A stretch of DNA of 64,000 nt, taken from the NCBI GenBank assembly GCA_024291935.2, contig CM044312.1, positions 933,501-997,500 of the forward strand, given 5' to 3'. The notes under the pieces are model-generated. The model was not told the DNA's origin and did no database searches. It was given only the letters and a program-made list of their open reading frames with translations. Numbering within the stretch: the stretch's first letter is position 1; every line of letters begins with the position of its first letter. Made by a program: the position numbers and the translations under genes. This DNA is from Okapia johnstoni. Lineage: Eukaryota > Chordata > Mammalia > Artiodactyla > Giraffidae. Shown one piece after another: positions 45,181 through 57,250 of the stretch.

Positions 45181-45700
45181 ACGGCGTCTTTTCTCATTTC
45201 GCCCGCGTTTCCATTAACCCAGTCCTGGCATCAGCTAATCCGCCGCACGGAAGGCAAAGGAGGCTAATTAATGACCAGCTTTTCCAGTCAAGACCGGCGA
45301 TAATTGCTTTGGTGGCCTTTATGATTACAAGATAAAAACGGCCCGGCCTGACATAAGAGGCCCTGTGTACACTGGGAGCCGGAGGAAGTGAGGAGCTGGA
45401 GGCCGAACGGGGCGCAGAGAATCACTAATAGAAGGGAGATAATGAATAGGCCGGCCAGGCATTCATGGGGAAAAGTCCATTTTGTTACCGCGCGAAATTA
45501 GGTGGTGGAAAGGAGTCTGCTAATTGTGCTCATCCCGCAGCGACCCGCACGAGGCGGGCACGTCTCTATTCATTTCCCGGGTAATTGTGAACGGCGTGCT
45601 GGCCAGAGCCGGTCCGTCCTCCCCCTGGCGTTTTTAATTGTTGCTAATATTCCTTATAATGAAGCTAATGAGGGCTCACGGAGACAGTGAGACGCGCAGA
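45181..45700. promoter_or_regulatory. Candidate conserved enhancer next to the CpG island
   Basis: Composition changes abruptly from CpG island to a mixed sequence crowded with homeodomain-type cores. These include CTAATTAATGACC (45264-45276), GATAATTGC near 45299, TTTATGATTACAA near 45318, CACTAATAG near 45423, GGTAATTGTGAA near 45580, and TTTTTAATTGTTGC near 45631. No repeats are present and the reading frames are short. This texture is typical of deeply conserved developmental enhancers. Conservation itself cannot be tested here. Confidence 0.5.
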
Positions 45701-46366
45701 AAGGGTGATCTGACCCCCCACCCCCATCAGGCCTGAGAAGCTGATGGACCTGGCTCTCTTACCTTTCACCCGAGAAGTGAACTCCTGGACCATCGCGAGC
45801 CCCTGTCTTGCAGCTGCTTTCAAGGAAAAGTGCCCAAGTCCGCCATGTGGGGGTCTGCGCGGGTGCAAGCGCCGCCCCCCACCCCGTCAGAGGTCTGTAC
45901 CGGGGGATGCTCCTCAGAAGGAGAGCAGAAGGGCTTCTGAACTGGCCTCTCCCTGCAGTGTGGCCAGGAGTAGTCACCTGCCTTCACAGCTCGGCCACTG
46001 GTCCGACCTGCGGCTTCTACCCCCCCACCCCACCTGTCCCTCCACCCCAGATACCTCGCTGGTGGCCCTGAATGCCCCTCTTACCTGCTGAGAAAGGAGA
46101 AAGGCTTTGTTTTACTTAAGACAGTGAGTTAGCTGCCAGATACTCTGTGTTGTTGAGTCTGAGCGATGCTGCTGATGATCTTCCTGGTGAAACTGCTGAC
46201 CCAGGTGCACCGTGTCCAGAGGACCCTGGCCGCTGGGCTGGGGACTGTACTGCTGGGCGCCCTCAGGTCGGTCGGGTGCCAGCCCAGAGCTTTACACTTG
46301 AGGGTGTGTTCGGAAAGGACGGTTTTCAGGAGCTGGGTACTCACCTGCCCCCTCTCCTGTTTGCAG
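45701..46366 (+). other. PTPRN2 intron immediately upstream of the transmembrane exon
   Basis: About 670 bp of mixed sequence between the putative enhancer and the splice acceptor. The frame of the exon stays open upstream to an ATG at 46166, adding 67 intronic codons with a hydrophobic start. The acceptor itself is strong, so this opening is probably chance. Confidence 0.6.
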
Positions 46367-46579
46367 AGAAGCAGAATCAAGCTTCTGCCTCACCAGGAAG
46401 CACAGGAGGACTCGACCAAGTTCGTCGTGCTGACCCTGGTCTCCATCGCGGCCATCGTGGGGGTCTTGCTGGCGTCTGGCGTCATCTACTGCCTGCGACA
46501 CAACTCTCAGGAGAGGCTGAAGGAGAAGCTGTCCGGACTGGTGGGCGCCCCGGGCCCAGACGCCACCAACGCCTACCAG
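46367..46579 (+). CDS. PTPRN2: PTPRN2 transmembrane exon (one internal exon, partial gene)
   Basis: This exon encodes part of phogrin (IA-2beta), a single-pass tyrosine phosphatase-like receptor of neuroendocrine dense-core granules that acts in granule biogenesis and regulated secretion. The 71 codons begin [20 protein letters not shown] hydrophobic segment of about 24 residues follows (exon residues 19-43, core [17 protein letters not shown]). It ends in YCLRH and a basic cytosolic start, LKEKLSGL, and the exon closes on DATNAYQ. From memory, human PTPRN2 has the same order, with [27 protein letters not shown] and a terminal AYQ at this exon end. The acceptor has a pyrimidine tract and TTTGCAG at 46360-46366, with a branch-like TACTCAC near 46338. 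The donor is CAG|GTAAAG at 46579/46580. The length of 213 bp is divisible by three, and both junctions are phase 0. The luminal domains and the phosphatase-like domains are not visible in the window. Paralogue PTPRN is less likely, because its membrane segment differs clearly from this one. Confidence 0.93.
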
Positions 46580-49500
46580 GTAAAGAGACACTTTTCTCAG
46601 TGCCGTTTCCATCCCACCCACCCTGAGAACAGGCCCTCCCCCGTGCCCAGCAGTCGTTGTAGTTTGGGTTCTTGTGTGATGACGATTTGAAGCCTCTCAT
46701 TAGCATTCATGTAAATACCTTGCAACCCTGGTTTTCCTGCTCTAAATTAATCTTACGCTGTTCTGGGATGGTCTCACGTTAGCTGTGAAAGCAGGCTGCT
46801 AATTAGAAATGTGGAGAATGTACAATACATGAATTATGTATTATCTGTTATCTTTCTTAGTTTGGCCACTAATACTAAAAAAACAAAACAGAGTTGCAAG
46901 ATAAATTGGTTGTATAGATGCATGAAGATGTCTCTTAAATCATTGACTTCCTCGGGGTCTTAGATGAAAAGACCCTCTGACCCTGTCTGTTGCCACCTTC
47001 ACTGTGACTTGGATGACGTGGAATCTCAGGCTGGTGGCTGGAAAGCACACCAAGCCGTCTTTAGGAGAGCCTTGGGGGGGCGGGGGGTTACAGGAACAGC
47101 CCCAACACACCTGGAAAGAAATGGGGGCCAATGAGAGTGAGGGGGGCAGGTTCAGACCAAACTGGACCGGAAGAAATTCACGGGATGTCTGGGGGTTCTG
47201 GAGCACACACTCCGGGTTCCATAGTGCTCCGTAAGGACAACACACCTCCAGTTTTAACAGCCGTGCGAGCCCGGAATATATGCCGGCCAGGGCATTCGAT
47301 TGCTTTTAACAGAAAATGTAATGTAACTGAGTATATTTTCCACCTGGGAAAGTAATTTACTCAATCATCTTCTTTAAAATTCAATCGGTCTGTTTTGTAA
47401 AAGACTTTCTCTCGTTGCACTGGAGCGCAGTCTTTGTTTTCTCAGGTCACATGACTGGTATGGAATATGTCATGTAAATAATGCATCCTATTTTACAGTC
47501 ACATCTATAAATATTATCATTCTGTCATCACAGTTACACTGTTGGAGGCTGCTCAAGCTCTTTCCAGAACCACCCGCCCCCAGGAGCTTATCTGAGAGAC
47601 ACCCTGACCCTATCTCACATGAGGCACTGGGATGAGTTTATAAAATTCGCTCTGCTTAAAAGAGACCAGAAGACAGCCTTCTTCCCCATTTCAAAACTCT
47701 TGGTGGTGTTGTTGAATGAAGAGAGCCTCTGGTTTTCTGGAGGGGGTCAGAAGCCTGGTCGGTGCAGTCTTTTCTTATTAAAGAAACAGCAACTTGAGAT
47801 GTGTGGGAGATGGCATTTCAAGAGCAGAGCTAGCTTTGCTTCAAAGCAAAAGAAAAAGCACGTTTGAAGGAGAAGCTTGGGGAAAAATGTCACACCAACT
47901 AGTAAGACTTTATCCAGAAATTCTATTGAGCAAGGCCAGTATAGGCAGCTGGGTCTGCTGGGCCAGGCCTGTGCCAGGACATAAATAAATTATCACACCG
48001 GTTCTGTTCTGTGTGTGAGAGACGGGAGATCACACGAGCGGAGGGTTTTAGAAAGCATGGCATCCTTTGATACGCTTTGAAATTCGAATATGAAATATTG
48101 ATAGAATGGAAAGGTTGGGCTTGCATGCAGAAGTGACTCATTCTGACAAAAGTGCAGGTTGCAAATGAATACTTAGGACAGTTTGTGATAATTAACAGGA
48201 AAAAAAAAAGCTTCCCAGTGACAGCTCTAATTAATAGTATCTGTAATTAAAATCATGCCCTTCCAGCAGGAAAATTGTTTGAATTTCTTGGAGTGACCTT
48301 TATGTGGTTCCTCCTGGGGGCATGGTGGTTAAGTTGATATTGATTTTATAATGAGCTCTGGTTTGTTTAATAAGAATCTGTAACCCAGACAATAAATGAA
48401 ATGTGTGCTTTTCTCCAATCCAGATTAATAAAAAAAAAAAAAAAGGAAAGAAGACAGAAAAAACTTTAAAAATAGGGTCTAGGAAGCTTTGGGAATGAAA
48501 GCATTGTGGAGATTTTCTGGTGGGCTTGGCTCTGAGATTGTACAGAATACCCTTGTGGGAACTGCTTTGATTGAATGTGGAGGTTTGCTCCCTCGGAGTG
48601 GACTGTTCGCTGCTCGGAGCATGCTGGCACTGGGCTGTCGTCTCGTTTGGGCTTGTTTTTAGCAGAGCACGCTCAGCAGACGGGCTGAGGCTGTCCTGAT
48701 TCTCAGCTCTGCATTTGCTGAGTCATGTATTAAGGACTGGTGGGGGTGCCGTGACACAGAGAGGAGTCTGCATCTGTAAACAGGGCAGGTATTCATCCAT
48801 TCATGGATCCATACTTCTTTAGGGCTTTCTATAACTGCCATGGAGACCCCTTCAAGTTTAAAAATCTGCCTGAAAAAGTTTTTTAAAGTATTTTGAACCC
48901 CAAACAGTCATTTTCAGACGGTATCTTGGGCTCCCGTGCTGCGTTTTCAAATCATTGGACTTCTGCACTTTGCTAATTCTACCCTACACTCGAGGTTACG
49001 GGTACCCTCCAGGTCACCCTCATCCCGGGGTTACAAGGAAGACGAAATGACTTAATATGAAGCTTTATTTCATGGGGTGTCTGGGAATATCCCGTTCATT
49101 TTATGAAGTTTCTGAAGGAGAAAATGAGTACTGTGCACGTTCGGGGAGAAGCAAGTGGCCTGGGAATGATGGAGTGGTAGGTGGCCGTGTCATAAGTTTT
49201 ACTGACCTCAGAATAGGAGGAGGTCACCCTTTAAAGGAAAGAGCTGAGAGTCTCCTGCAGGCCTTGGCAGGGGCGAGTGGATGCTCAAGGCTGGTGGTCT
49301 GCAGGAGGGCCTGGTGCATCTGGACGTCTGTCTCCTTCTTCCCAAGCAGAGAGGCCACGCGACTCAAATAAACCACACAGCAGCAGCGCTGCTGTCAGAC
49401 TCTCCTAGCGGGACGGCCCTCGTGTGGTTGACCCTTCATGAAGCCCTGGTCTTTGTCTGCTAAAATCCGTCCCTGGACGTCCCCGGTGCCCTGTGCCAGC

Positions 49501-50100
49501 CCCTGCCTGCTCGTAATCCAGGGTTTAGCGGTTCCTGTGGGCTCGCGGAGTGTCCCTGAGTTCTCCGCGGGTTTTTTTTTAAACTTGTTTCCAAACAGCT
49601 AGTAATTTGCATTCTTAGCTTCCAGTGCAAATACATGTAAACATTTTTTCTCTTGTCCCTTAAAATAGAACTATTTTATAGACAAGAGTCAGCATTTTAA
49701 AGACTCTTACACATGTGTGAGAGTGTGGTATTTTCCTTTGCTTTTCCTATTGGAAAAATCACGTCTTTCTCGATAGACTCATATTTTAACAAGATATCAA
49801 TTTCACCAGGTAATCTATTGAAGTTTATTTTGCTTGGACTTGAAAGAATTGGGTGTATTAACTTTTAGAAGAACTGAAATCCATCTTTAAAGGTCATGTT
49901 TTAATGGGATTCTGCAATTAAACTTTCTCCATTGTTTTAGTAAATGTTACTTTTGTCCTCTAAATAGATAAACATAAGATACTTGGATTAAATCTGTGTT
50001 TTTGATCTAAAAGGCCAATTTCTTTGCTTTTATTCCTATTTTCCCCCCAATTGGCACATCACGTGACACGCACATTATGTGCATACGCGAGCGTGTATTC
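46580..50100 (+). other. PTPRN2 intron downstream of the transmembrane exon, AT-rich part
   Basis: No exon was recognised here. In particular there is no match to the expected next exon, which should open with ELCRQRM and the IS-SVSSQFSD serine-rich stretch. The sequence is AT-rich and lacks recognisable young retroelements. It has short poly-A runs (48200 and 48430) and a poly-T/A run near 49571. The stretch at about 47400-48450 is annotated separately as a candidate regulatory element. A shorter AT-rich part at 49560-50060 also looks like unique, possibly constrained sequence, but I cannot assign motifs there with confidence. Confidence 0.6.
47400..48450. promoter_or_regulatory. Candidate intronic enhancer in PTPRN2
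   Basis: This is a repeat-free AT-rich stretch 0.8-1.9 kb downstream of the transmembrane exon. Visible motif-like elements include TGACAGCTCTAATTAATAG (48220-48238, a MEIS/TGIF-like core beside a homeodomain site) and CTGTAATTAAAATCATG (48241-48257). Others are CCTTTGATAC (TCF/LEF-like, 48064-48073) and a CTTTGTTTTC SOX-like site near 47432. There is no coding potential. Function is inferred only. Confidence 0.4.
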
Positions 50101-53100
50101 ACACACACGTGCTCGCTGAGGGCAACCCCGGGGCTGCGGGACGAAGTCACAGCCCATCAGTGAGTTTTGTCACGTCAGTGTCCTACTTCCGTGGAAGGGG
50201 ATTGGGCAAGACTGGGCAGAAACAAGCGGCTGGATGATCAGAGGTGTCCCCGCCTTCCCCTCCGAGTCTCTTTGAACGCTGCTCTGCGTCTTCCAGGCTT
50301 TGATCATCTCAGAGCAGCGGCCGCTGCCCTTCCCCTTGCGAGGGCGCCGCTCTGCAGAATCTCCGGCGAGGAGGCCTCCTCTGATGGTCTGTCTCCAGGT
50401 GCCCACAGGCCCCAGGGTGCTTGGGGCCTTTGGAGCCAGACCCAGAAGAGAGGGCGGGGTCGGGCCGGGGTGCGCGTAAACAGTGGCCCCAGGAGCCCAG
50501 AGGCCCCCTGACCCCACCCTGGGGCGAGGAGAGCCAGGCTCAGTGAGGGGCAGGCCCCAGGCCGGCTCATCTCCTGGCCTCTGACTCAGGGGCCGGCTCC
50601 CCGACGAGTCTGCTCTTCTCACCTGGTGTAGCTCCCAACACAGACACCGTCCCCCCTCAAGGTGGACGGCAGTGAATTCCTGGGGTTTACTTGATCCAGC
50701 TTCTAAACTAGCCCTTCCCACTTCAGTCCACTGCGTATCTTTTAGCAGCTTGGCGTGGCTTTATGTTTAAATTCTCAGGTTGAAATAATTTTGTGTGCAA
50801 ATTCCAATAAGCAAAATCTACCCTCCTTTAAAACTGGAAGGGTGCCCTGAAATACTATTAAAGGACATTTCTTTCTGTGACGACCTAGTCAGGCCTGAGG
50901 ACTGGAGTCTTTCGGGTTTTGCCTCTGCAGAAGTGGCCGTCGATACCAACCACCGCAGGCAGAATTCCCTCAGGACGTCCCGAATTCTGGTCACGTGGCA
51001 GGGGTGTGGGTTTTCAGGCAGCAGCCAGGCTGCTGAGGGCGAGGCTCTGAGATCCCCGGACAGGCCTGGGCTCCCCCGTGAGTCTGCAGCTTCCCTGCCT
51101 GCAGCCTTGTGAGAACCCCAGGAAAACGTGCTCACTTTTTGGGTGATGAGAGCAAAGGGACCCGTTTCCAGAACCTGTTTTTTGCCTGTGTTTTCGGTGT
51201 CAGGGGATCCGGCTCAGGGCCGGCGAGCTCTGACCTGCACGCTCAGTCAGACTTTCCAGATACCTCTCCACTCCGGGTCTGAACGTGTTTCTGGGAGACC
51301 TGAATTGGTAGCGTGTTTTTCTCATAAATCTTAAATTTTCAAATGTGCTGTTTCCAAAAGCAGCGACTGCACACGCGTTCCCTCGGAAATAGGCCCTGAG
51401 ATTTGGAAATGTCTTCTTGGGGAGGCTGGAGTCTAGAAGGGTGGCCAGAGAGACAGCCGCACGTGCCTGGCAAACATGCTGTCCCGATGTAGCAGCCGCT
51501 GCCCTGATCAGACAGTGCCAGTCAGACCAGACTTAGGAAGCACCGAAGACCCCCAGTGAGGTGTTTGGGCGTCTAATGTGAAGGATGCTGGGGCCTGGCC
51601 TCTGCGGCGCCCCTGGCACCCTGTGTTAGGCGCTGTGGTCAGCTCTCCTCTTGGCGGTGTGTCCGCGGATCTGGAGCTTACCCCAGGCGGCCCGGGGAGT
51701 GGGGGCGGGAGGGGCTCGCCCAGCCTCCTCCTTGCAGGCCGCTTTCCCAGTCTCGTGTTGTCCTGTGACAGCCGAGGGCAGAAAGTGTACCCGAGAGGGA
51801 GGTCCAGGCGGGCACGGTTTGGGGCGGGCGGGGAGGGAAGGTGCGTCACTTTAATTGACTCTGATTCCGGTGGGGGGTGGTGTCCGCGTCCGCCTGCCCT
51901 TCTTGGTTAGCATGGGTGCTCACTTCCACCTCCCAGATGCCTGAGCCGCGCGCCGTCAGAGCCCAAGGCCTGGAAGACCCTCCGAGAGCCCCGCCCTCTG
52001 CCCCCAGCCAGCAGGTCCCATGAGGGGTGCCCGTAGACATGCTGGGAAAGCCTGCTCTTGCCCTGGTCCATGCCGCGGGGCCACTCCAGGCAGCAGGGCC
52101 TGTTGTACGCATGCAGGAAGCGGGCGTGGGGTGGGCGTGACTGGTCCCGGGCCCCAGGTGGCAGGCAGCAGAGCTGAACTGGCCACAGGGGACAGGCAGG
52201 GGGCAGGACGCTCGCTGGACAGGACGCCCTGCCCCTGGTCTGACAGCCCCTGTGCCGCCTTCCTCCTGAGGTGAGGAGCACCGGGGGGGCACCGGAGAGG
52301 CGGGCGTCGTGCCCTGCCGGCTGGGGACTTCTCGCAGACGCGGCGTCGGCTGTAAACCCACCCCAGGCCTGGGCACCGCGCCACCCGGATGACTGAGAGG
52401 TCGTTGGCACGATGCGGACCTCCAGCACCGGGGTCACGGGAGTGGCAGAGAGTCCGCTGGAGGGTGGGCCAGCGTGCTGGACCCTGGCTGTGGGCCCTCG
52501 GGCTCACGGGTGCACGTGCGGGGCCGGAGGACGCGCCGAGGCGCCGGGTCCCCCACGCTGTGGAGCGGGGACTGTGGTCCAGGGACCCAGGGGGCCAAGC
52601 GGCCCTGCCCACCCTCGAGCGAGGACCACGCCGCCTCTGAGGGTGGCCGGCTTCCCCTTCATGAGAGCGACGGTGGACCAGGCGCGTCGCCCCGTCCAGC
52701 TGGTCTCCTTGCTCTCTTGCCCTCTCACTACACTTTCCATTCTCTCTCTGTTTCTTTCTCTCTTTCCCAGCGTTTGACCTCGTGGAAGGCCCTGCCCTAC
52801 TTACTGGTGGTGTCAGCGGGCCGTGTCCCTGACCCCGCGCTCCTCACCCACGGGACGGGAAGGGAGGCGCGTCGGGCTGGTCCCTGGGCTGTAGAATGTC
52901 TGAGAAGGTCACAGAGGCGCCTGGACATCTCGCCTCTGTGTTCTGTTCAGGGAGCGGCTATGTGTGCTGACCACGGCGTGTGTGCTGACCGCGGCGCTCG
53001 GCTGTTGGTGGGTGTGGGTTCCTCTGGAGGCGCAGCTCAGCGCCCCCTCCAGCCCAGGTGAACGTTTCTGACTTCTCGCCCTGTGAAGGCTGTTCTCTCT

Positions 53101-55028
53101 CCTTTAGACCCTGATCCAGAGATGCAGGCACGTTTTCTGAACCACAACTTAGCACATACCTTCTGCAAGGATAGCAGTGTGCTTCTGGAAGCAGCCAGAG
53201 AGACACCCGGAGGCCTGACTGTCCCGGGGAGTCCAGGACATGGGGGGGTTGCTGAGAGGGGCAGCGGCGTGGGGACAGTGGCCCGTGATGTCCGTGGGGC
53301 CATCCAGTCGTCCTCCACCATCTGGAGGGAGGTGGACTCGTGTGCGTGGGTCAAGGGCACCCTCAGTCCAGTGGGTCTGCTCCCCCTGCCCTGCCGAATG
53401 GCGCCTGTCTCCCTGCCCAGCCACGGGCACCCCTCGGCAGGCGGCAGAGCCCGTGTGCGGCCCGGTGTCCCGGGAGACCCCCTGTCGGCTTCCCAGGCGA
53501 TGTCGAGCTCTCCTGAAAGCTGGGCGCTGGGAGGGGAAGCCTGTGAGAGCCGCAGGGAAGTGTGAAAATGGATTCAGCGGGGATTTAGGCCCAGACGGCA
53601 GGAAGGCAGAAGGGAATGCTAAAAGGCAGGTAATCAGAGATCGAGGGGCCTCGTGAGTGAGCTGAGGCGGTCCCGGGAAGCGCAGCAACAGGCTGGCGAC
53701 CCACCTCCCCTTCCAGGGTCTGCCTCCCACTCTCTGGCCCGGGGGGCGCGCGTCCCCATGAAGGTGCGGGGGGCTCCACAGAGACCTCTGCTCCCAGAGC
53801 CCGCTGTGTGTCCACCGGGTCTGCGGGGAGCCGTGGGCAGAGCCCCCTGTCCGCCAGGTCTGCGGGGACGGCCTGGCACGGGTGGCCGTGGGCAGAGCCC
53901 CGCAGCGCTGCCCGACCTGCTCCCGAGCCCCTGCTGGCCCAACAGGCACCTGTGGGCCCGGGGTCCCCCCCAGTGCCACGCGCGGTGACAGGCACCCGCC
54001 CGTCAAAGGCGGCCAAGCCCAGCTCTTAACACCACATGGGCCCAGCACGGCAGAGGGCAGAGCTCACAGAGGGGAAAGCGGAGGGCCGTCGGCTCAGACC
54101 GTCGGAGGCCACAGAAGTGTGTTTATGAGGGGAGAAAGCTTCAAAAAGAGCAGCTGCACCACCCAACCCGGGGGTGTCAGGCAGGGGACAGCAGTTTCCA
54201 AACGTCAGAGAGGACCCAGCGGGGACGAGGTGAGGAAGACGGCCCCTGCGAGCCCCCGATGCAGGGCGGTCTGCTGACCCACCTGGAGCAGGCTGAACGT
54301 CCACACTGCTGTCTCCTGAGGCCCCTTTGGCTTGGAGTCTGTGTGCCTCGGTGCTGGGACCCTGTCCCCACCCCTGGCCAGCGGCTGCATGGCCTGTGTC
54401 ACCCTGGGGGAGGGAGCCTCAGAAAGACCACATGCCTCGAGCAAAGTAGGACTTTTCCAGAAAGTCTTTTCCAGAATCCACTTCTTCCAGTGATGACATC
54501 ACAGTTTCTAAAGCAGCAGGGGCTGAAGAGAACTCTGTTTTTAAGCAGGGTTTACAGGGAGGACTGGTTCACGCTGGGTTAGGCATGTGCCTGAGATGAG
54601 CAGCTCTGTGATGGGCCCTGGGAGCCTGGGGTGGTCAGGGAGGGCTTTCCAGAGGAGGTGAGCGAGGGGGCTCAGATGGAGAGACAAGAGGCAGGGTGCC
54701 CAGGGGAAGAGGGAGCCGAAGTCTGGGCAGTGGACAGAGGCGTCTTCTTGGAGCTGAAGCTTGCACTGAGGAGAGAGAGGCCTTTGGAGGCAGGCGGTGG
54801 AGCCCATGTCCGAGAGGGTCTTGAACAGATGGAGGCGGGAGTTCCAGGAGCCAGGGAGGCTGTGTCTGTGCTGCCTGAGAGTCACCTCTTCGGGAGACAT
54901 CACCGGAGGGACGCCTGTGATGGGAGAAGCTCCGTAACAGTGTTTCTCTCCTCCATCTAGTCAACTGCTCTTACACTTTGTGGCTCAAGATATTTGAGTC
55001 TCCGTTGGGGTTTTCTGCTTTGGAAGTG
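50101..55028 (+). other. PTPRN2 intron, GC-rich part
   Basis: No exon recognised. Open frames up to about 300 codons (for example minus strand 53149-54048) are Gly/Pro/Arg-rich without domains. The stretch 54600-54900 (GGAGGGCTTTCCAGAGGAGG, then a GGGAGTTCCAGGAGCCAGG block) resembles ancient repeat debris but cannot be classified with confidence. Confidence 0.5.
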
Positions 55029-55336
55029 AAAGTTGCTCAGTCATGTCGGAGTCTTTGCGACCCCGTGGACTATACAGACCATGGCATTCTCCAGGCCAGA
55101 ATGCTAGAGTGGGTAGCCTCTCCCTTCTCCAGGGGATCTTTCCAACCCAGGGATTAAACCTAGGTCTCCCGCATTGCGGGCAGATTCTTTACCAGCTGAG
55201 CCACAAGGGAAGCCCAAGAATACAGGAGTGGGTAGCCTATCCCTTCTCCAGGGGATCTTCCCAACCCAGGAATCGAACCAGGGTCTCCTGCATTGCAGGC
55301 GAATTCTTTACCAACTGAGCTATGAGGGAAGCCCTC
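55029..55336 (-). mobile_element. Bov-A2 dimeric SINE
   Basis: Two antisense units are joined head to tail. The first ends GAGCCACAAGGGAAGCCC near 55216. The second begins AAGAATACAGGAGTGGGTAGC and ends GAGCTATGAGGGAAGCC. Both units carry CCCTTCTCCAGGGGATCTT. This dimer layout is the hallmark of Bov-A2, not simple Bov-tA. Confidence 0.92.
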
Positions 55337-56499
55337 CAAAGCCTTCCTGCTTTGAAAGACTTGCTGATAATTAAGAATGGAATTGTGGTGGGTTATTTAT
55401 TAGCAAGGGCAAGGTATTCATACAGGTGACTTCCGATGAGGAAGGCAACAGTCGTGAAAAAGTATTGTTTTAACATTCTTTAATGTAAAAAATAAAGCAA
55501 CCAGCAAAGTTAGGTATCTGGGTGTGTGTTTGCATGCGTCTGTTACTATTTGGAGAATAAGAAAAGGAAGACTCACAAATGACTATCAGCAAGGAAGGCC
55601 AGATGCTTTAAGATGCTCGGTTGTGTAAGGTGTGTGAGGATTACCGACAGGAAGCACAGGTTTCTGATATTTCATCGCAAATGAGCTGGAAGAGTCTGTG
55701 TGATAGACGGTGGCGTTATTAACACTGCCCAGGATGTTGCTGTCAATATGGAACTAGACGTATATCCTCTAAAGTTAAAATTTTTGGATCCGTTTTATAC
55801 GTAAGCATTTTATCATTTTCATGTTCTACATAGTGAAGCAGAAGAGTAAGCAGTAAAAGGAATGCTCTTTCGGTTACACCCTCCATAATCCTGTACACTG
55901 TGCTCTTTAAGTAGAGTCCACGGTGGCCTTGGGTGGGAGGGAGGCGTTGTTTGTGCAGCAGCTGTCAGCTGGGAGGGCGGCCACAGCTGGGTTACCTGGC
56001 CCCGGTCTCCCCACCCCGGCTTCCCCTTCCCCTCCCACACACAAGGAGAGGTGGAGGACTGAGTTCAGCGACCACAGAATTTGACTTTGAAATGCGAAGG
56101 GGAAAACGAAGGGGAAAACTCAGTTTTCCTGGTGCTTGCTTTCGAACTTTCTCTGCTGACTTCGGACCCAGTGTTTCCCGGATGATGGCCGTGAAATGTG
56201 CGTTTTAACTCTGATCCCCCATCCTTGTGGTCCCCCACTTCCAGAGACAGATTCCTGGGGCGCATCTTGGGTGCCCAGACCTCACACTGGCTCCAGCAAC
56301 CTGCGACTCACGGCCCCGTGCCCTGGCCAGCAGTGCCCTCGTGTCTGCTTGCCCTCGGGTCCCCTCCCAGCCCCCCTCCTGAGCTGCGGGACACCCCTTC
56401 TCGGGCTTCCCTGCAGGGCTGCCGCCAGCTCGGGCCTGCTGGGGAAGGTGGGCCCCTGTGCCTTCCTGGCGGTGACTGCCTGAGGCGTTCCTGCTGGCC

Positions 56500-56600
56500 T
56501 CAGAGGTCAGAGCCTCATCTCACAGCTGGGAGAACCGAGATCAAACCGACTGATGGCGACTTGCCCCCATCACCCCGCACGTCAGCGTTGGGGGGCCACA
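56500..56600 (+). mobile_element. Possible MIR remnant
   Basis: CCTCATCTCACAGCTGGGAG, AACCGAGATCAAACC and GACTTGCCCCCATCACC follow the order of the MIR core. The copy is strongly diverged. Confidence 0.35.
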
Positions 56601-57169
56601 TCGCCATTCACAGCAGCTTCAGTGGCGTAACCGGGTCCCCGGAGGATGCTGTGAGTTTGTCTCTGAGGCGGAGGCAGCTGCCTGTCCTCCCCCGCGCCCC
56701 CACGGCCCTGCCGTCTGCCTTAGGGAGGCAGCGGGCGGGGTGGGGAGCTGTGGGGCCCTTCTGTGCCCTGCCTGGCTCCGTGTTGGCCCCGGACGCCCCC
56801 TTGTGCTCCTCTGCCCTGGAATCTGTGCAGGCTGCAGCCTCACTCTGAAAGCCCTCCCCCAGCTCTACCCCCCGAGCGTCCCATCTGTCCCCCGGCCGCC
56901 CAGCGCGGCCCCTCCTGAGGACCCTCCCTGGCACCTTGGAACGCCCTTCACTTCTGGAGGGGCTTTCACCCCGGGCTGAGCCAGACCAGAACTCGGCTGT
57001 TCCTTCCCCGGCGTGTCCTCTGAAAAGAAGGCGCGGATCCGTGGAATGAACGCTCAGCCCCAGCAGGGACCTCTCGGTGCCGGTAAAGCCTGATCGGCAG
57101 GTGGGTCTAAGGTATCGTTGCGAGAGGAGCTGGTCGGGGGCGTGTTTAGAACTCTCCCGAGGACATCAC

Positions 57170-57250
57170 CCTTGACCTCCAGCATCCAGAGCAGCGCCCA
57201 GCACATGGCGCTGGGTGTGTGTTGAGCTCCACACATGGATGAATGTGACA
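57170..57250 (+). mobile_element. Possible L2 3' remnant
   Basis: AGCGCCCAGCACATGGCGCTG, then GTGTGTTGAGCTCC and GGATGAATG resemble the L2 3' end (GCCTGGCACATAGTAGGTGC, TCAATAAATG, TTGAATGAATG). Confidence 0.35.

Noticed and set aside
44278..45197. Overlapping open frames of up to 273 codons on both strands
   Set aside because: These are composition artefacts of CpG island D. There is no domain, no signal peptide and no similarity I recognise.
53149..54048. 299-codon minus-strand open frame
   Set aside because: The same composition effect inside a PTPRN2 intron. No motif was recognised.
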